From Anaerolineales bacterium UBA2200 (GTDB taxonomy: Bacteria > Chloroflexota > Anaerolineae > UBA2200), in the NCBI GenBank assembly GCA_002327925.1, contig DCVA01000007.1, positions 1 to 15,396 on the forward strand: a stretch of DNA of 15,396 nucleotides, given 5' to 3'. Under the pieces are notes generated by a model. The model was not told the DNA's origin. It did not search any database and saw nothing but the letters and a program-made list of their open reading frames with translations. Positions 1 through 7,625 of this stretch are shown piece by piece. Position 1 is the first letter of the stretch. Each line of letters opens with the position of its first letter. A program made the position numbers and the translations under genes.

Positions 1-1747
1 TCCCACAGTAGTTCGCTGTGCCACCATATTTGTACAGGTACGTATCTTCCGCACCGTACAGCGTTACCGTCTCCGCTACTGGCGTCGGCGTGTTCGTCGG
101 CAGGGGCGTCTGCGTCGCCGTCGCAGTAGGTGTGGCCGCTTCAGGCGCTGCCGCCAGCGACAACCGGCCATAGCCGGTGAGGTTGTCTGGGCCAGCCGTC
201 TGCAGGTCCACCGCCCGCCCGGCCAGGAACGACACTGTGTCGGTCACGCTATACGCAGGGTAGGCGCCTCGCACCAGCGCAGCTGCGCCGGCAAGGTGAG
301 GCGCCGATGCCGATGTGCCAAAGAACGAGCCCCCGTAGGCGGTAGACGTCACCCCATCCGGCGCGGCCAAGTCCGGCTTCATCCGTCCATCGTTCGTCGG
401 ACCGCGCGAGCTGTAGGGCTCAACTGCGTCAGTCTGCCAGTAAGTCGCGCCCGCCGTCACCGCGCCGGCCGCATCGGCTGGTATCAGCAGGCTGCTGGAG
501 GGCACGACATACTCAAAGCTCTGGCGAAAGGAATACAACTCGAGGTCGGGGGCCTCGGGGGCCGATCGGTTCACCACCACCAGGTGATACGTGCCCCCAT
601 CAGCAGGGCCTGCCGTATGCTCGATGAACTCACTGGGAAAGTCATTACCGTTTTGTACATCCTCGGAAGCGGCTACTGGTTCGTCGCCGGTGCCATAGTA
701 CAGGTAGAGGTCGTAATCGTTCCCCGCAGCGCCCCACGGCTCATCCCACACCAGGTTGGCATCGATGGTTGTGCCCGCGGAGGCGTAGAAGCTGAGCGTC
801 TCATCACTCGAGGTGAAATTGAGCAGGCCATCACCATCCGGGTCAGACCAGGGGCCTTCCCAATGCTTGCTGGCCGAATTGCCCGCCGACTGTGCCCAGA
901 AGACTCCCCTGTCGCGCGCGCTGTCCACAATTTCGCAGATGGGGCCGGAACCATCAAAGGTCCCCGCCGCGAGCCAGCCGAGCGAACAGGATGCGACCTG
1001 AACCCCCTGCGCAATCGCCCAGTCCACCGCATTGCCGAACTCGACATCAGTTTCAAAGTTCAGCAGGTAGAGCTTGGCCCCCGGTGCCATGTCGTGCACT
1101 ATCTCAGCGCAGGCGCTGCCGTGAACCTGGCCGGCGGCGATGTCGCCATCAGCCCGAAAACTGCGCACCTCGAGGCTATCCGGCAACTCTCCCTGGGCAA
1201 TCAAATCGGCATAATTGGCGTATCCCACATCGAACAGGGCAACCTTAACCCCGGCTCCTGTATGACCGGCGCCCTGCCAGGTGCCGGCATTCGTCAGCGT
1301 GACTCCTTCGCTCGTCGTCAGCGGCAGGGGTACATACGGCAACCGGACTTGCAGAACACCCGGCAGCTCGGCCACATCGAGCAGAGCGTCAACAGGCACA
1401 AGCGCCTGTATGTGATTGCGGTGCGAAGCCTGCAACTCCAGAGGAAGGCCGCGCAGCCCTCCGAGCAGGGTGCCGATGTGGTCGATCTCGCTCTCGACCA
1501 CCACCTGTACCGCGTTGCCCTCCAGCTCCACTCCGTGGGTTCTTGCGTAGGTTTCCGCTTCGTGCCACTTGCCCTCTAGACCCAGCCTGCCGAGCTGTGC
1601 AAGTGATGACAGGATGTTACCCCCATCCGTAGCTGGTCTGCTAGATGGCAGGTTCGGAGCGTTTGGGTCTGGGGCTGCCTGGATCGACAACACGCCCAGG
1701 GTGAAGAGCACAGTGGCAGACAGAACAAGCGCGATTCGCCTCAACAT
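1..1747 (-). CDS. Secreted subtilisin-family (S8) serine protease, C-terminus cut off by window edge
   Basis: The reverse strand is open without a stop from the ATG at 1747 to the left edge (582 residues visible). It begins with a signal peptide (MLRRIALVLSATVLFTLGVL), followed by a propeptide-like region to about residue 150. The S8 catalytic triad is readable: Asp173 in VALFDVGY, His209 in GQVHGSACAEIV and Ser479 in FGTSASAPHLAG, with the oxyanion Asn290 in QSAGNSA. Between Asn290 and Ser479 lie 189 residues, against about 66 in subtilisin, so a beta-rich domain of roughly 120 residues (DYDLYLYYG, YHLVVVNRS; resembling PPC-type domains) is inserted in the catalytic fold. After the fold come a TPTATATQTPLPTNTPTP linker and the start of another domain (VTLYGAEDTYLYKYGG, perhaps DNRLRE-like). 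GGAGG lies only one base from this ATG, so TTG at 1744 is a possible alternative start. An in-frame TAG lies just upstream. The protein probably degrades proteins extracellularly or at the cell surface. Confidence 0.93.
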   Translation of the reverse strand, partial: MLRRIALVLSATVLFTLGVLSIQAAPDPNAPNLPSSRPATDGGNILSSLAQLGRLGLEGKWHEAETYARTHGVELEGNAVQVVVESEIDHIGTLLGGLRGLPLELQASHRNHIQALVPVDALLDVAELPGVLQVRLPYVPLPLTTSEGVTLTNAGTWQGAGHTGAGVKVALFDVGYANYADLIAQGELPDSLEVRSFRADGDIAAGQVHGSACAEIVHDMAPGAKLYLLNFETDVEFGNAVDWAIAQGVQVASCSLGWLAAGTFDGSGPICEIVDSARDRGVFWAQSAGNSASKHWEGPWSDPDGDGLLNFTSSDETLSFYASAGTTIDANLVWDEPWGAAGNDYDLYLYYGTGDEPVAASEDVQNGNDFPSEFIEHTAGPADGGTYHLVVVNRSAPEAPDLELYSFRQSFEYVVPSSSLLIPADAAGAVTAGATYWQTDAVEPYSSRGPTNDGRMKPDLAAPDGVTSTAYGGSFFGTSASAPHLAGAAALVRGAYPAYSVTDTVSFLAGRAVDLQTAGPDNLTGYGRLSLAAAPEAATPTATATQTPLPTNTPTPVAETVTLYGAEDTYLYKYGGTANYCG

Positions 1748-1781
1748 TCCTCCGCACTAGGGCCGCAGAATCTACCAGATC

Positions 1782-1810
1782 ATTCTAGCACAAGAGGCAC
1801 GAGCCGCCAA
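1782..1810 (-). promoter_or_regulatory. Candidate promoter for the S8 protease gene
   Basis: On the minus strand, TTGGCG (1805-1810) and TAGAAT (1782-1787) are separated by exactly 17 bp. They match 4/6 and 5/6 of the sigma-70 consensus and lie 35 bp upstream of the start codon. Inverted arms AGGCAC (1795-1800) and GTGCCT (1825-1830) overlap the spacer and could be an operator or a weak terminator of the preceding gene. This is seen by eye only. Confidence 0.45.
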
Positions 1811-1943
1811 GGCGTCCGCCGTTTGTGCCTGGTTCACTTTAGAGACGACGAGGGGCCAGCTTATGTACGGGGAACTAAACGCAGGGCCAGACAGGTCCGA
1901 GACCGTCAAAGGGAACAGAGTATTGCGCTGAGGGGGCCGGGCG

Positions 1944-2666
1944 TTACTGGATCACAACACGCAGTTCACAGGGAGGGGGAAAGTTCCCGCTGAGATCTAC
2001 CACAGTCAGTCTGATCCAGGCCGCTCCCCTCGGAAATCCAGCCAGGTTCCAGACGCCTAGGACACTGTCCGTCACGGCTGCCCTTTGCACCTCACCGATG
2101 CTGTTCCACACTTGTGGCTTCTCTCCGAGACCATATTCCAGCTTGTAGAATTGGAACTGGTCGATACGGGCAGTTCCCTGAATGCTCACTTCTCCCGAGA
2201 CTGTCTGGTTAACGAAAGGAGAGGTGATCCGCACACCAGGGTTGGGGCACAATGGCGCCGGAGGCACGGTGGGAGCAGCGGTGGGGGTTGGTGGCAGGGC
2301 AGTGGCCCTCGGTCGGGTCGGTATGCGAGTTCGCGTTGGGGTGGGAGTGATTGGGGTACTGGTAGGGAGCTCGATGACCATCAGTGTGGGCGTCGGCTCG
2401 ATCTCAGGTGGCTTTGTCTCTGAAGGAAGCAGCGCATAGGCGACATAGGTCACCAGGGCCAGATAGACCAGCGTCGCCAGCATCGACATCGTCCCTCGCC
2501 GTGCCTTTGTGGAGGCGAGCTCCCTCTCTAACGAGAAGATGGTCTCTTGTTGGAGCTTCCTTGCTTCCCGAATCTGGTTCAGGCTCAGGATCAAGGCCAG
2601 AAAACCCGCCGCATACAGGTACAGCGAGTAAGCCCTGAGGAGGGATACGATCCTGGCAAGAACCAT
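1944..2666 (-). CDS. Two-helix membrane protein with Thr/Pro linker and extracytoplasmic Ig-like domain
   Basis: I do not recognise a named family. The 240-residue product has a hydrophobic segment at about 12-30, a charged, probably helical stretch at 31-58 (LQQETIFSLERELASTKARR), and a second hydrophobic segment at about 60-80. Then follow a Pro/Thr-rich linker at 84-138 and a C-terminal beta-type domain at 139-240. That domain starts CPNPGVRITSPFVNQTVSGE and resembles Ig-like or Big-type domains that follow 'SP..g..v.G.v.i.G' patterns. Cys140 and Cys233 bracket it and could form a disulphide outside the membrane. The start at 2666 has GGAG nine bases upstream. It sits 72 bp after the purine nucleoside phosphorylase on the same strand and may be co-transcribed. 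Its role is unknown; a surface or envelope-anchored binding protein is the most that can be said. Confidence 0.75.
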   Translation of the reverse strand: MVLARIVSLLRAYSLYLYAAGFLALILSLNQIREARKLQQETIFSLERELASTKARRGTMSMLATLVYLALVTYVAYALLPSETKPPEIEPTPTLMVIELPTSTPITPTPTRTRIPTRPRATALPPTPTAAPTVPPAPLCPNPGVRITSPFVNQTVSGEVSIQGTARIDQFQFYKLEYGLGEKPQVWNSIGEVQRAAVTDSVLGVWNLAGFPRGAAWIRLTVVDLSGNFPPPCELRVVIQ

Positions 2667-2738
2667 TGAGTGTTACTCCAGTGCTGGATGGATGCCTGGC
2701 AGAACCGGGTATCCCGAGAGATGCGCGGCGGACACAGG

Positions 2739-3614
2739 CTACTGCAATGCAGACGGCGCTTCGCCGCCCTGTGGTTCCATCATGCCCAGGACTCGCTTGA
2801 TCAGCGGAGCGAGGTGAGCCACAACCGTCTGACCGGCCGCGAGGACTTCCTCGTGGCTCAACGGAGGCGATCCAGGCTCCAACACAGCGGAATTGCTGAT
2901 GCCTGAGATGCCGAGCACACGTATCCCTGCGTGATGAGCCACCGTTACCTCAGGTACAGTGGACATTCCCACCGCGTCCGCGCCGATGAGACGCAGAAAG
3001 CGCAGGTCCGCAGGCGTCTCAAAGCTCGGGCCAGACAACATGACGTACACACCCTGATGCAGGTGGATACCCAGTTCTTCGGACGCCTCAAGGGCAAGCT
3101 TACGCAGCCCCGGGTCATATGCCTGCGACATATCTGGGAAGCGCGGGCCGATAGCCGGGTCATTGGGCCCTATCAGCGGATTGAGGCCCACCATGTTCAC
3201 CAGACCTAAGTGGTCCGTGATCAGCATGAGGTCACCCACACGAAACTCCGGCTTTAGTGCCCCGGCCGCGTTGGTCACGATGAGATACTTGACACCCAGA
3301 TGCCGCATCACGCGAATTGGGAAGGTCACCTGTTCCATGGTGTAGCCTTCATAGTAGTGCACTCGGCCGCGCATCAGCATTGTCGGGAGCCCGGCCAGAG
3401 CACCCATCACCAGTTCACCCAGGTGTCCCTCCACTGTCGCGGAGACAAAATGGGGAATCTCTGCATAGGGGATGGAGACCGAGTCCTTCATTTCCCCGGC
3501 CAGTGACGACAGACCAGAGCCCAGAATCAGCCCGACGTGCGGGTGTAATCCGGTGCGCCGCAGAATCGCTTCTGATGCTTCACGGACCCGGGTACGAGAT
3601 GCCTCGAGATCCAT
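2739..3614 (-). CDS. punA: Purine nucleoside phosphorylase (trimeric, PNP/MTAP family)
   Basis: Catalyses phosphorolysis of (deoxy)inosine and (deoxy)guanosine to free base and (deoxy)ribose-1-phosphate in purine salvage. The 291-residue product carries the phosphate site GLILGSGL (Ser34), VEGH (His64), RGRVHYYEG (Arg82/His86), LSGPSFETPAD (Glu199), GMSTVPEV (Met217) and Asn241 in GISNSA, matching human-type PNP positions closely. I chose the ATG at 3614 because the mature family begins about ten residues before the first helix. Four bases separate it from the upstream recombinase stop, with AGGT seven bases before it. An in-frame ATG at 3644, with GAGG six bases upstream, would add ten residues and overlap the recombinase by 26 bases. 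The frame stays open further upstream but only as a shadow of the recombinase. With the kinase upstream and cdd across the divergent region, it forms part of a nucleoside-salvage neighbourhood. Confidence 0.95.
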   Translation of the reverse strand: MDLEASRTRVREASEAILRRTGLHPHVGLILGSGLSSLAGEMKDSVSIPYAEIPHFVSATVEGHLGELVMGALAGLPTMLMRGRVHYYEGYTMEQVTFPIRVMRHLGVKYLIVTNAAGALKPEFRVGDLMLITDHLGLVNMVGLNPLIGPNDPAIGPRFPDMSQAYDPGLRKLALEASEELGIHLHQGVYVMLSGPSFETPADLRFLRLIGADAVGMSTVPEVTVAHHAGIRVLGISGISNSAVLEPGSPPLSHEEVLAAGQTVVAHLAPLIKRVLGMMEPQGGEAPSALQ

Positions 3615-3618
3615 CTGC

Positions 3619-4524
3619 CTACCTGGCCCGTGGATGTGATTCATCGTAGACCTCACGTAACCGTTCATTACTGACCTGTGTATAGACTTGCGTTGTGGCG
3701 ATGTTGGCGTGCCCCAACAGTTCTTGAACGTTGCGCAGGTCGGCTCCGCCACGCAGCATATGCGTGGCAAAAGAGTGGCGGAGTGTATGAGGCGTCACGG
3801 GCACCTTGATAGCGGCCTGCCGGACATAGCCCTTGACGATCAGCCATAACCCCTGCCTCGTGAGGCGCTCGCCGCGCTGATTCAGAAACAGCGCTTTCTC
3901 CTCCGACTGGCGCAGCAGGCGGACTCGCCCCTTACCAATATAACCCTCGACGGCCTGCACGGCACGCTCGTACACCGGGATAACCCGCTCTTTCCCGCCC
4001 TTACCGAAACAGCGCACACTCGCAGAGGCCAGATCCACATCGCCTTCGTTCAGCGCCACCAACTCGCTGACGCGCATGCCTGTGGCGTACAGCAGCTCAA
4101 GAATGGCCCGATCCCGCAGTGACCTGGGCTCGTCACCTTTTCCCGGAGCATCGAGCAGCCGCTCCACATCCTCCTGAGAGATAGCTCTTGGCAGGTACCT
4201 TTTGACCCGCGGAGAGTCGAGCGTGGCGGTCGGATCATCCTTGACAAACCCCTCTGCCACCAGAAAGTGGAAGAACGACTTGATGGCTGCTACCTTACGG
4301 GCAACCGTCGTAGAGGCATACTCTCGGTCGGCCTTCAGACTCAGAATGTAGGCCACCAGGTGATCTTTCGTGACCTGTCCCCAGCTCTGAACCGGGGGCT
4401 GCGGACTCGTCCGCACATAGGCCAGGAACTGACCCAGGTCATTCTTGTAGGCGACGCGAGTGTTCTCGGAATAGCCCTTCTCCACTTCGAGCGACGTCAA
4501 GAACTCTTCGACTTTGTTCTGCAT
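3619..4524 (-). CDS. xerD: Tyrosine recombinase XerC/XerD
   Basis: Site-specific recombinase of the Xer type, expected to resolve chromosome dimers at dif together with a partner and FtsK. The 301-residue length is typical of XerC/XerD. An N-terminal SAM-like DNA-binding domain spans about 1-95 (core-binding: YSENTRVAYKNDL). The catalytic domain carries all expected residues: Arg151 (ATGMRVSEL), Lys175 (FGKGGKER), His246 and Arg249 (PHTLRHSFATH), His272 (LGHANIATTQ) and the nucleophile Tyr281. The C-terminus ESHPRAR matches Xer proteins rather than phage or ICE integrases, and no attachment site or mobile cargo is adjacent. XerC versus XerD cannot be settled from one sequence. The ATG at 4524 is preceded by AAAGGAG at proper spacing. 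The 25 residues that could be added upstream (to 4599) have no RBS and are unlike the family. Confidence 0.93.
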   Translation of the reverse strand: MQNKVEEFLTSLEVEKGYSENTRVAYKNDLGQFLAYVRTSPQPPVQSWGQVTKDHLVAYILSLKADREYASTTVARKVAAIKSFFHFLVAEGFVKDDPTATLDSPRVKRYLPRAISQEDVERLLDAPGKGDEPRSLRDRAILELLYATGMRVSELVALNEGDVDLASASVRCFGKGGKERVIPVYERAVQAVEGYIGKGRVRLLRQSEEKALFLNQRGERLTRQGLWLIVKGYVRQAAIKVPVTPHTLRHSFATHMLRGGADLRNVQELLGHANIATTQVYTQVSNERLREVYDESHPRAR

Positions 4525-4589
4525 GATGCACTCCTTTGCAGGTACCTGGCGCTTAGCCCGTGGGCCGGCCCGTCTGCAGCCGGTGCAAC

Positions 4590-4618
4590 ATTGTAGCACT
4601 GCTTTTCATAAGACGCAA
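4590..4618 (-). promoter_or_regulatory. Candidate promoter of the Xer recombinase / nucleoside phosphorylase unit
   Basis: On the minus strand, TTGCGT (4613-4618) is followed after exactly 17 bp by TACAAT (4590-4595), in the 105-bp gap between the kinase stop and the recombinase start. The leader would be about 60 nt. Confidence 0.45.
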
Positions 4619-4629
4619 ATCCGAACCCT

Positions 4630-5289
4630 TCACAGGTCTTCGGCCAGCGGCTGCAGTGAGATCTCCTCTTTGCCCCTGAGACGATCGAGGACGCGATTGG
4701 TGATAATTGTCAAGTGTGGCTCATGATCGACGAAATTCAGGTCATCGCTGGGAATGGTTAGCACAGGGCAGAGGTCGAACCGCTCCATCCATTCGTCGTA
4801 GAAGGAGCCCAGAAGCGCCAGATAGTCTGCCGTGATTCCTGTCTCGATGTTCCGGCTGCGCTTGCGTATGCGTTCCATCAGTGTCGGGACACTCGCGCGC
4901 AGGTAGACCAGCAAGCTTGGCGTTGGCAGATTACGAACCACCTCGTCGTAGACCGCCCGATAGGCGCGCAGGTCCCGCTCGTCAAGATGACCCAACCTGT
5001 GCAGAGCACGTGCGAAAATCTCCGCATCTTCGTAGATGCTGCGGTCCAGGATACAGGAATTGGCATGATCGCAGCTGAGATAGCGGTGGGCCTTGGCTCG
5101 GTGGCCCAGGTGAAACACTTGCAGGTGAAAGCTCCACTTGCTCATGTCACGGTAAAAGTCGGCCAGGTAGGGATTGTCATCCACCGATTCGTGGTAACTG
5201 TCCCATCCCAACCGTGCGGCCATCAGCCGGGCCAGAGAAGTCTTTCCGGCGCCAATGTTGCCCGCAACCACAACAAAGTACCTGGGCAT
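4630..5289 (-). CDS. Deoxynucleoside kinase (dNK family)
   Basis: Phosphorylates deoxynucleosides (dA, dG or dC in relatives) to monophosphates for dNTP salvage in the cytoplasm. The 219-residue length is typical. The P-loop GNIGAGKT is at 10-17, Glu34 lies in YHESVDDNPYL, the DRS motif is at 82-84 (CILDRSIYEDAEIF), and a LID-type arginine-rich segment spans 140-147 (ERIRKRSRNIE). A long helix GSFYDEWMERFD follows, as in Bacillus Dgk/Dck. Substrate preference cannot be read directly. The start is supported by AGGAG seven bases before the ATG. The gene leads the minus-strand group kinase-recombinase-phosphorylase; a separate promoter appears to precede the recombinase, so these are not necessarily one operon. 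Confidence 0.93.
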   Translation of the reverse strand: MPRYFVVVAGNIGAGKTSLARLMAARLGWDSYHESVDDNPYLADFYRDMSKWSFHLQVFHLGHRAKAHRYLSCDHANSCILDRSIYEDAEIFARALHRLGHLDERDLRAYRAVYDEVVRNLPTPSLLVYLRASVPTLMERIRKRSRNIETGITADYLALLGSFYDEWMERFDLCPVLTIPSDDLNFVDHEPHLTIITNRVLDRLRGKEEISLQPLAEDL

Positions 5290-5365
5290 GTCTCAACTCC
5301 TGAGTACGCAGTCAAGGTGCCTATTGTGCGGGACCGACCTGCGAGAACAGGCTGGATCGGCCCGC

Positions 5366-5404
5366 GTTATGGTGAAGCATAACACAGCAGGGTCTAGCCA
5401 GCAA
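5366..5404 (-). promoter_or_regulatory. Inverted repeat and possible promoter upstream of the deoxynucleoside kinase
   Basis: A perfect 6-bp inverted repeat, GTTATG (5366-5371) and CATAAC (5378-5383) with a 6-base spacer, overlaps a possible minus-strand -10 TATGCT (5376-5381). TTGCTG (5399-5404) lies 17 bp further upstream. It could be a repressor site on the promoter, but both boxes are weak. Confidence 0.3.
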
Positions 5405-5473
5405 ACGGCTTCGCCGTCACCGCGGAGGGGGTTATTTGCAGACCAACCCGAAACCGCATGCCCGGGTAGAGGG

Positions 5474-5947
5474 TCAGTCCATCTCGACGGGCTCCAGCCT
5501 GCGTCGTTTCTGCTTCAGCCTGCTTCTTTGCCGCTTCTGCTCAGCACGTCTGACCATCGACTTGACCGATGGGGCCGTTGGGATCCTGCGCCTCTGCCTG
5601 CGCAGCGCGTCTTTCAGGAGCAAGGCAAAGCGTGTGATCGCTTCCTGGCGATTGCGAAGCTGATTGCGTTCCGATGTAACCACGATTCGCAGGACTCCAT
5701 CGTTGTCGACCTGGCCAGCCAGCCGCTGCAACAATTGCTCCCTTTGCTGCGCGCTCAAGCTCGGTGAATGCTCTATGTCGAACAACAGCTCCACTCGCGT
5801 CTCCCGCCGATTGACGTTCTGGCCTCCAGGTCCACCGCTACGGGAGTAGCGGAACCGGAGCTCGGCCATGGGTATAGCCAAACGCCGGTCGATGTGGATG
5901 TAGGAGCCTGTGGTTGGAGCCGTTGAGTGCGGATCTGTGTCGCTCAT
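5474..5947 (-). CDS. arfB: ArfB (YaeJ/ICT1-type) alternative ribosome-rescue peptidyl-tRNA hydrolase
   Basis: Releases nascent chains from ribosomes stalled on mRNAs lacking a stop codon. The 157-residue product has the release-factor GGQ motif (residues 41-43) in RYSRSGGPGGQNVNRRETRV. It has the family's basic C-terminal tail (RRQRRRIP ... RSRLKQKRRRLEP), which in E. coli ArfB lies in the empty mRNA channel. It lacks the codon-recognition domains of RF1/RF2, so it is not a class I release factor. I chose the ATG at 5947; an in-frame GTG at 5956 is possible but lies nearly at the predicted transcription start. It is divergent from tRNA-Gln/glmU and followed by a 184-bp gap before the kinase. 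Confidence 0.93.
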   Translation of the reverse strand: MSDTDPHSTAPTTGSYIHIDRRLAIPMAELRFRYSRSGGPGGQNVNRRETRVELLFDIEHSPSLSAQQREQLLQRLAGQVDNDGVLRIVVTSERNQLRNRQEAITRFALLLKDALRRQRRRIPTAPSVKSMVRRAEQKRQRSRLKQKRRRLEPVEMD

Positions 5948-5958
5948 TGTGTGCACGC

Positions 5959-5985
5959 ATTATACCCGGCCTGGCGCGATGTCGA
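5959..5985 (-). promoter_or_regulatory. Candidate promoter of arfB, implying an almost leaderless mRNA
   Basis: A perfect TATAAT (5959-5964, minus strand) lies only 11 bases before the arfB ATG, with TCGACA (5980-5985, 5/6 of TTGACA) 15 bp further upstream. Transcription would start around 5951-5953, leaving a 4-6 nt leader without any Shine-Dalgarno sequence, and none is visible. Confidence 0.5.
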
Positions 5986-6012
5986 AGACCACCCTTCTGC
6001 GAAAAGCGAGTT

Positions 6013-6040
6013 TTGCGCTCGGTGTTGAGTGTGTTACAAT
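6013..6040 (+). promoter_or_regulatory. Candidate promoter of tRNA-Gln and glmU
   Basis: TTGCGC (6013-6018) and TACAAT (6035-6040), with a 16-bp spacer, end 18 bp before the tRNA 5' end. It faces away from the arfB promoter, and the two -10 boxes are 70 bp apart. Confidence 0.5.
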
Positions 6041-6058
6041 AACTACTCGCTTAGTACT

Positions 6059-6129
6059 TGGGGCGTTGTGCAGCGGCAGCACACCGGACTTTGGATCCGT
6101 GAACGGAGGTTCGAATCCTCCCGCCCCAG
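6059..6129 (+). tRNA. tRNA-Gln (anticodon UUG)
   Basis: A complete cloverleaf can be folded. The acceptor TGGGGCG (6059-6065) pairs with CGCCCCA (6122-6128), with discriminator G6129. The D stem is GTGC/GCAC with loop AGCGGCA. The anticodon loop CTTTGGA carries TTG at 6091-6093. The variable loop has four bases, and the T stem GGAGG/CCTCC encloses TTCGAAT. The only defect is a C-T mismatch at the outer pair of the anticodon stem (6084/6100). No CCA is encoded. The discriminator G and the U1-A72 acceptor pair are classic tRNA-Gln identity features. It lies 89 bp upstream of glmU on the same strand with no terminator between. Confidence 0.95.
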
Positions 6130-6218
6130 CTCCTGGCACAGTTACCCGTCTTCCTGCCGGCCCGAGAGAGTGGAACGTGGGGAGGAGCGGGTCTCCTAGA
6201 ATAGTCTCTGGAGGTAAG

Positions 6219-7592
6219 ATGCCCAGGGAGGTGGTCGATTCGGCCTCGGGACTCGGGGTGGTGATCCTCGCAGCCGGGCAGGGCACAAGAATGCGCTCCA
6301 GGCTGCCGAAGGTCCTGCACAGAATAGCAGGCCAACCGATGGTGCAGTACGTTCTCGACGCCCTGTCCGGCTGGGTGGACACGAAACCCATTCTGGTCGT
6401 CGGTCACGGCGCTGACCAGGTGCAAAGTGCACTGGGCGAGGTTGTGATCTACGCCCTGCAGCAGCCACAGCTCGGCACAGGCCATGCGGTGCTGCAGGCT
6501 CGTTCTGCGCTCGAGGGGCAATGCGACACGGTACTGGTGCTCTATGCCGATATGCCGCTGCTATCCTCTGACACGCTCCGCTCGCTCGTCGGCCTTCACC
6601 GGGCGCAAAGCGAACCAGTGACCATGCTCACCTGCGTTCGCGAGGACAGCATGGGCTTTGGGCGCATTCTGCGCGACTCGGCTGGCCTCGTCACGGCCAT
6701 TGTTGAAGAGGCGCAGGCGACGCCGGCGCAACTTGCGATCAGGGAGCTGAATCCAGGAGTCTACTGCTTCAACTCCCGCTGGTTGTGGGATCACCTGCCA
6801 CGCCTGCCGCTCAGCCCCAAGGGCGAATACTACCTTACGCACCTGGTGGGTCTGGCCGTTAGCGAGGGGCACATCGTCCAGGGGATTGCGGTTGCGGATG
6901 CCACCGAGACCTTTGGCATCAATACGCGTGTGCACCTCAGCCACGCTGAGAACATCGTTCGCCAGCGCATTCGCGAAGCGCTGATGCTTTCAGGCGTAAC
7001 GCTGCTCGACCCGGACAGCACCTACGTGGAGACAGGAGTCACTGTAGGTCGCGACACCACCATCTACCCGAATACACATCTGCAGGGCCGCACGCACATC
7101 GGTGAGGAGTGTCACATAGGCCCCAACTCGATCATTCGCGACTCGACCATAGGCCACCGCTGTCGTCTGCTGGCCTCTGTCGTGGAAGAAGCACAGCTCG
7201 AAGACGACGTATCCGTTGGCCCATTTGCCCACCTTCGGAAGGACGCCTATCTCGCCAGCGGCGTTCATATGGGCAACTTTGGGGAGATCAAGAACTCGAG
7301 ACTGGGTCCGGGTACAAAGATGGGCCATTTCAGCTACGTTGGCGACGCTCAAATCGCCGCCGACGTCAACATCGGTGCCGGAACGATCACCTGCAATTTC
7401 GACGGTGCACAGAAGCAAACAACGATCATCGAAGAAGGCGCCTTCATTGGCAGCGATACCATGTTGGTCGCTCCGGTAAGGATAGGAAAGCGGGCCAGGA
7501 CCGGTGCCGGCTCAGTCGTCACGAGAGACGTGCCGCCCGGGAGCGTGGTCTACGGGGTTCCGGCGCGCCCCAAGAAAACCGCCGGCCAGTGA
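6219..7592 (+). CDS. glmU: Bifunctional GlmU: N-acetylglucosamine-1-phosphate uridyltransferase / glucosamine-1-phosphate acetyltransferase
   Basis: Makes UDP-N-acetylglucosamine, the precursor of peptidoglycan and surface polysaccharides, by acetylating GlcN-1-P and then transferring UMP. The 457-residue length is standard. The N-terminal uridyltransferase domain shows VILAAGQGTRMRSRLPKVLH (about 15-34), QQPQLGTGHAV and the metal-binding YADMPLL (Asp111). The C-terminal left-handed beta-helix acetyltransferase keeps Lys358 (GEIKN), His370 and Tyr373 (MGHFSYVGDA) and the NIGAGTITCNFDG loop. The ATG at 6219 has GGAGGT four bases upstream. The frame stays open to 5910, but that part runs through the tRNA gene and is not coding. 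Its product would feed the polysaccharide genes at 11167. Confidence 0.96.
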   Translation: MPREVVDSASGLGVVILAAGQGTRMRSRLPKVLHRIAGQPMVQYVLDALSGWVDTKPILVVGHGADQVQSALGEVVIYALQQPQLGTGHAVLQARSALEGQCDTVLVLYADMPLLSSDTLRSLVGLHRAQSEPVTMLTCVREDSMGFGRILRDSAGLVTAIVEEAQATPAQLAIRELNPGVYCFNSRWLWDHLPRLPLSPKGEYYLTHLVGLAVSEGHIVQGIAVADATETFGINTRVHLSHAENIVRQRIREALMLSGVTLLDPDSTYVETGVTVGRDTTIYPNTHLQGRTHIGEECHIGPNSIIRDSTIGHRCRLLASVVEEAQLEDDVSVGPFAHLRKDAYLASGVHMGNFGEIKNSRLGPGTKMGHFSYVGDAQIAADVNIGAGTITCNFDGAQKQTTIIEEGAFIGSDTMLVAPVRIGKRARTGAGSVVTRDVPPGSVVYGVPARPKKTAGQ

Positions 7593-7625
7593 GAGCTCGG
7601 CCGCGCGCTTGATGAGGAGATTGCG

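Noticed and set aside
296..1579. Plus-strand 427-residue open frame
   Set aside because: It is antisense to the S8 protease, whose signal peptide and catalytic triad are clear. The plus-strand translation has no recognisable motif and no RBS.
3619..4524. Integrase of a mobile element
   Set aside because: Length and the HPRAR C-terminus fit chromosomal XerC/XerD; no att repeats, tRNA junction or mobile genes adjoin it.
5405..5425. ACGGC-TTC-GCCGT hairpin as a terminator
   Set aside because: Only 5 bp and no T-run on either strand.
5910..6218. Upstream extension of the glmU frame
   Set aside because: It reads through the tRNA-Gln gene; the family starts just before VILAAGQGTRM and has an RBS there.
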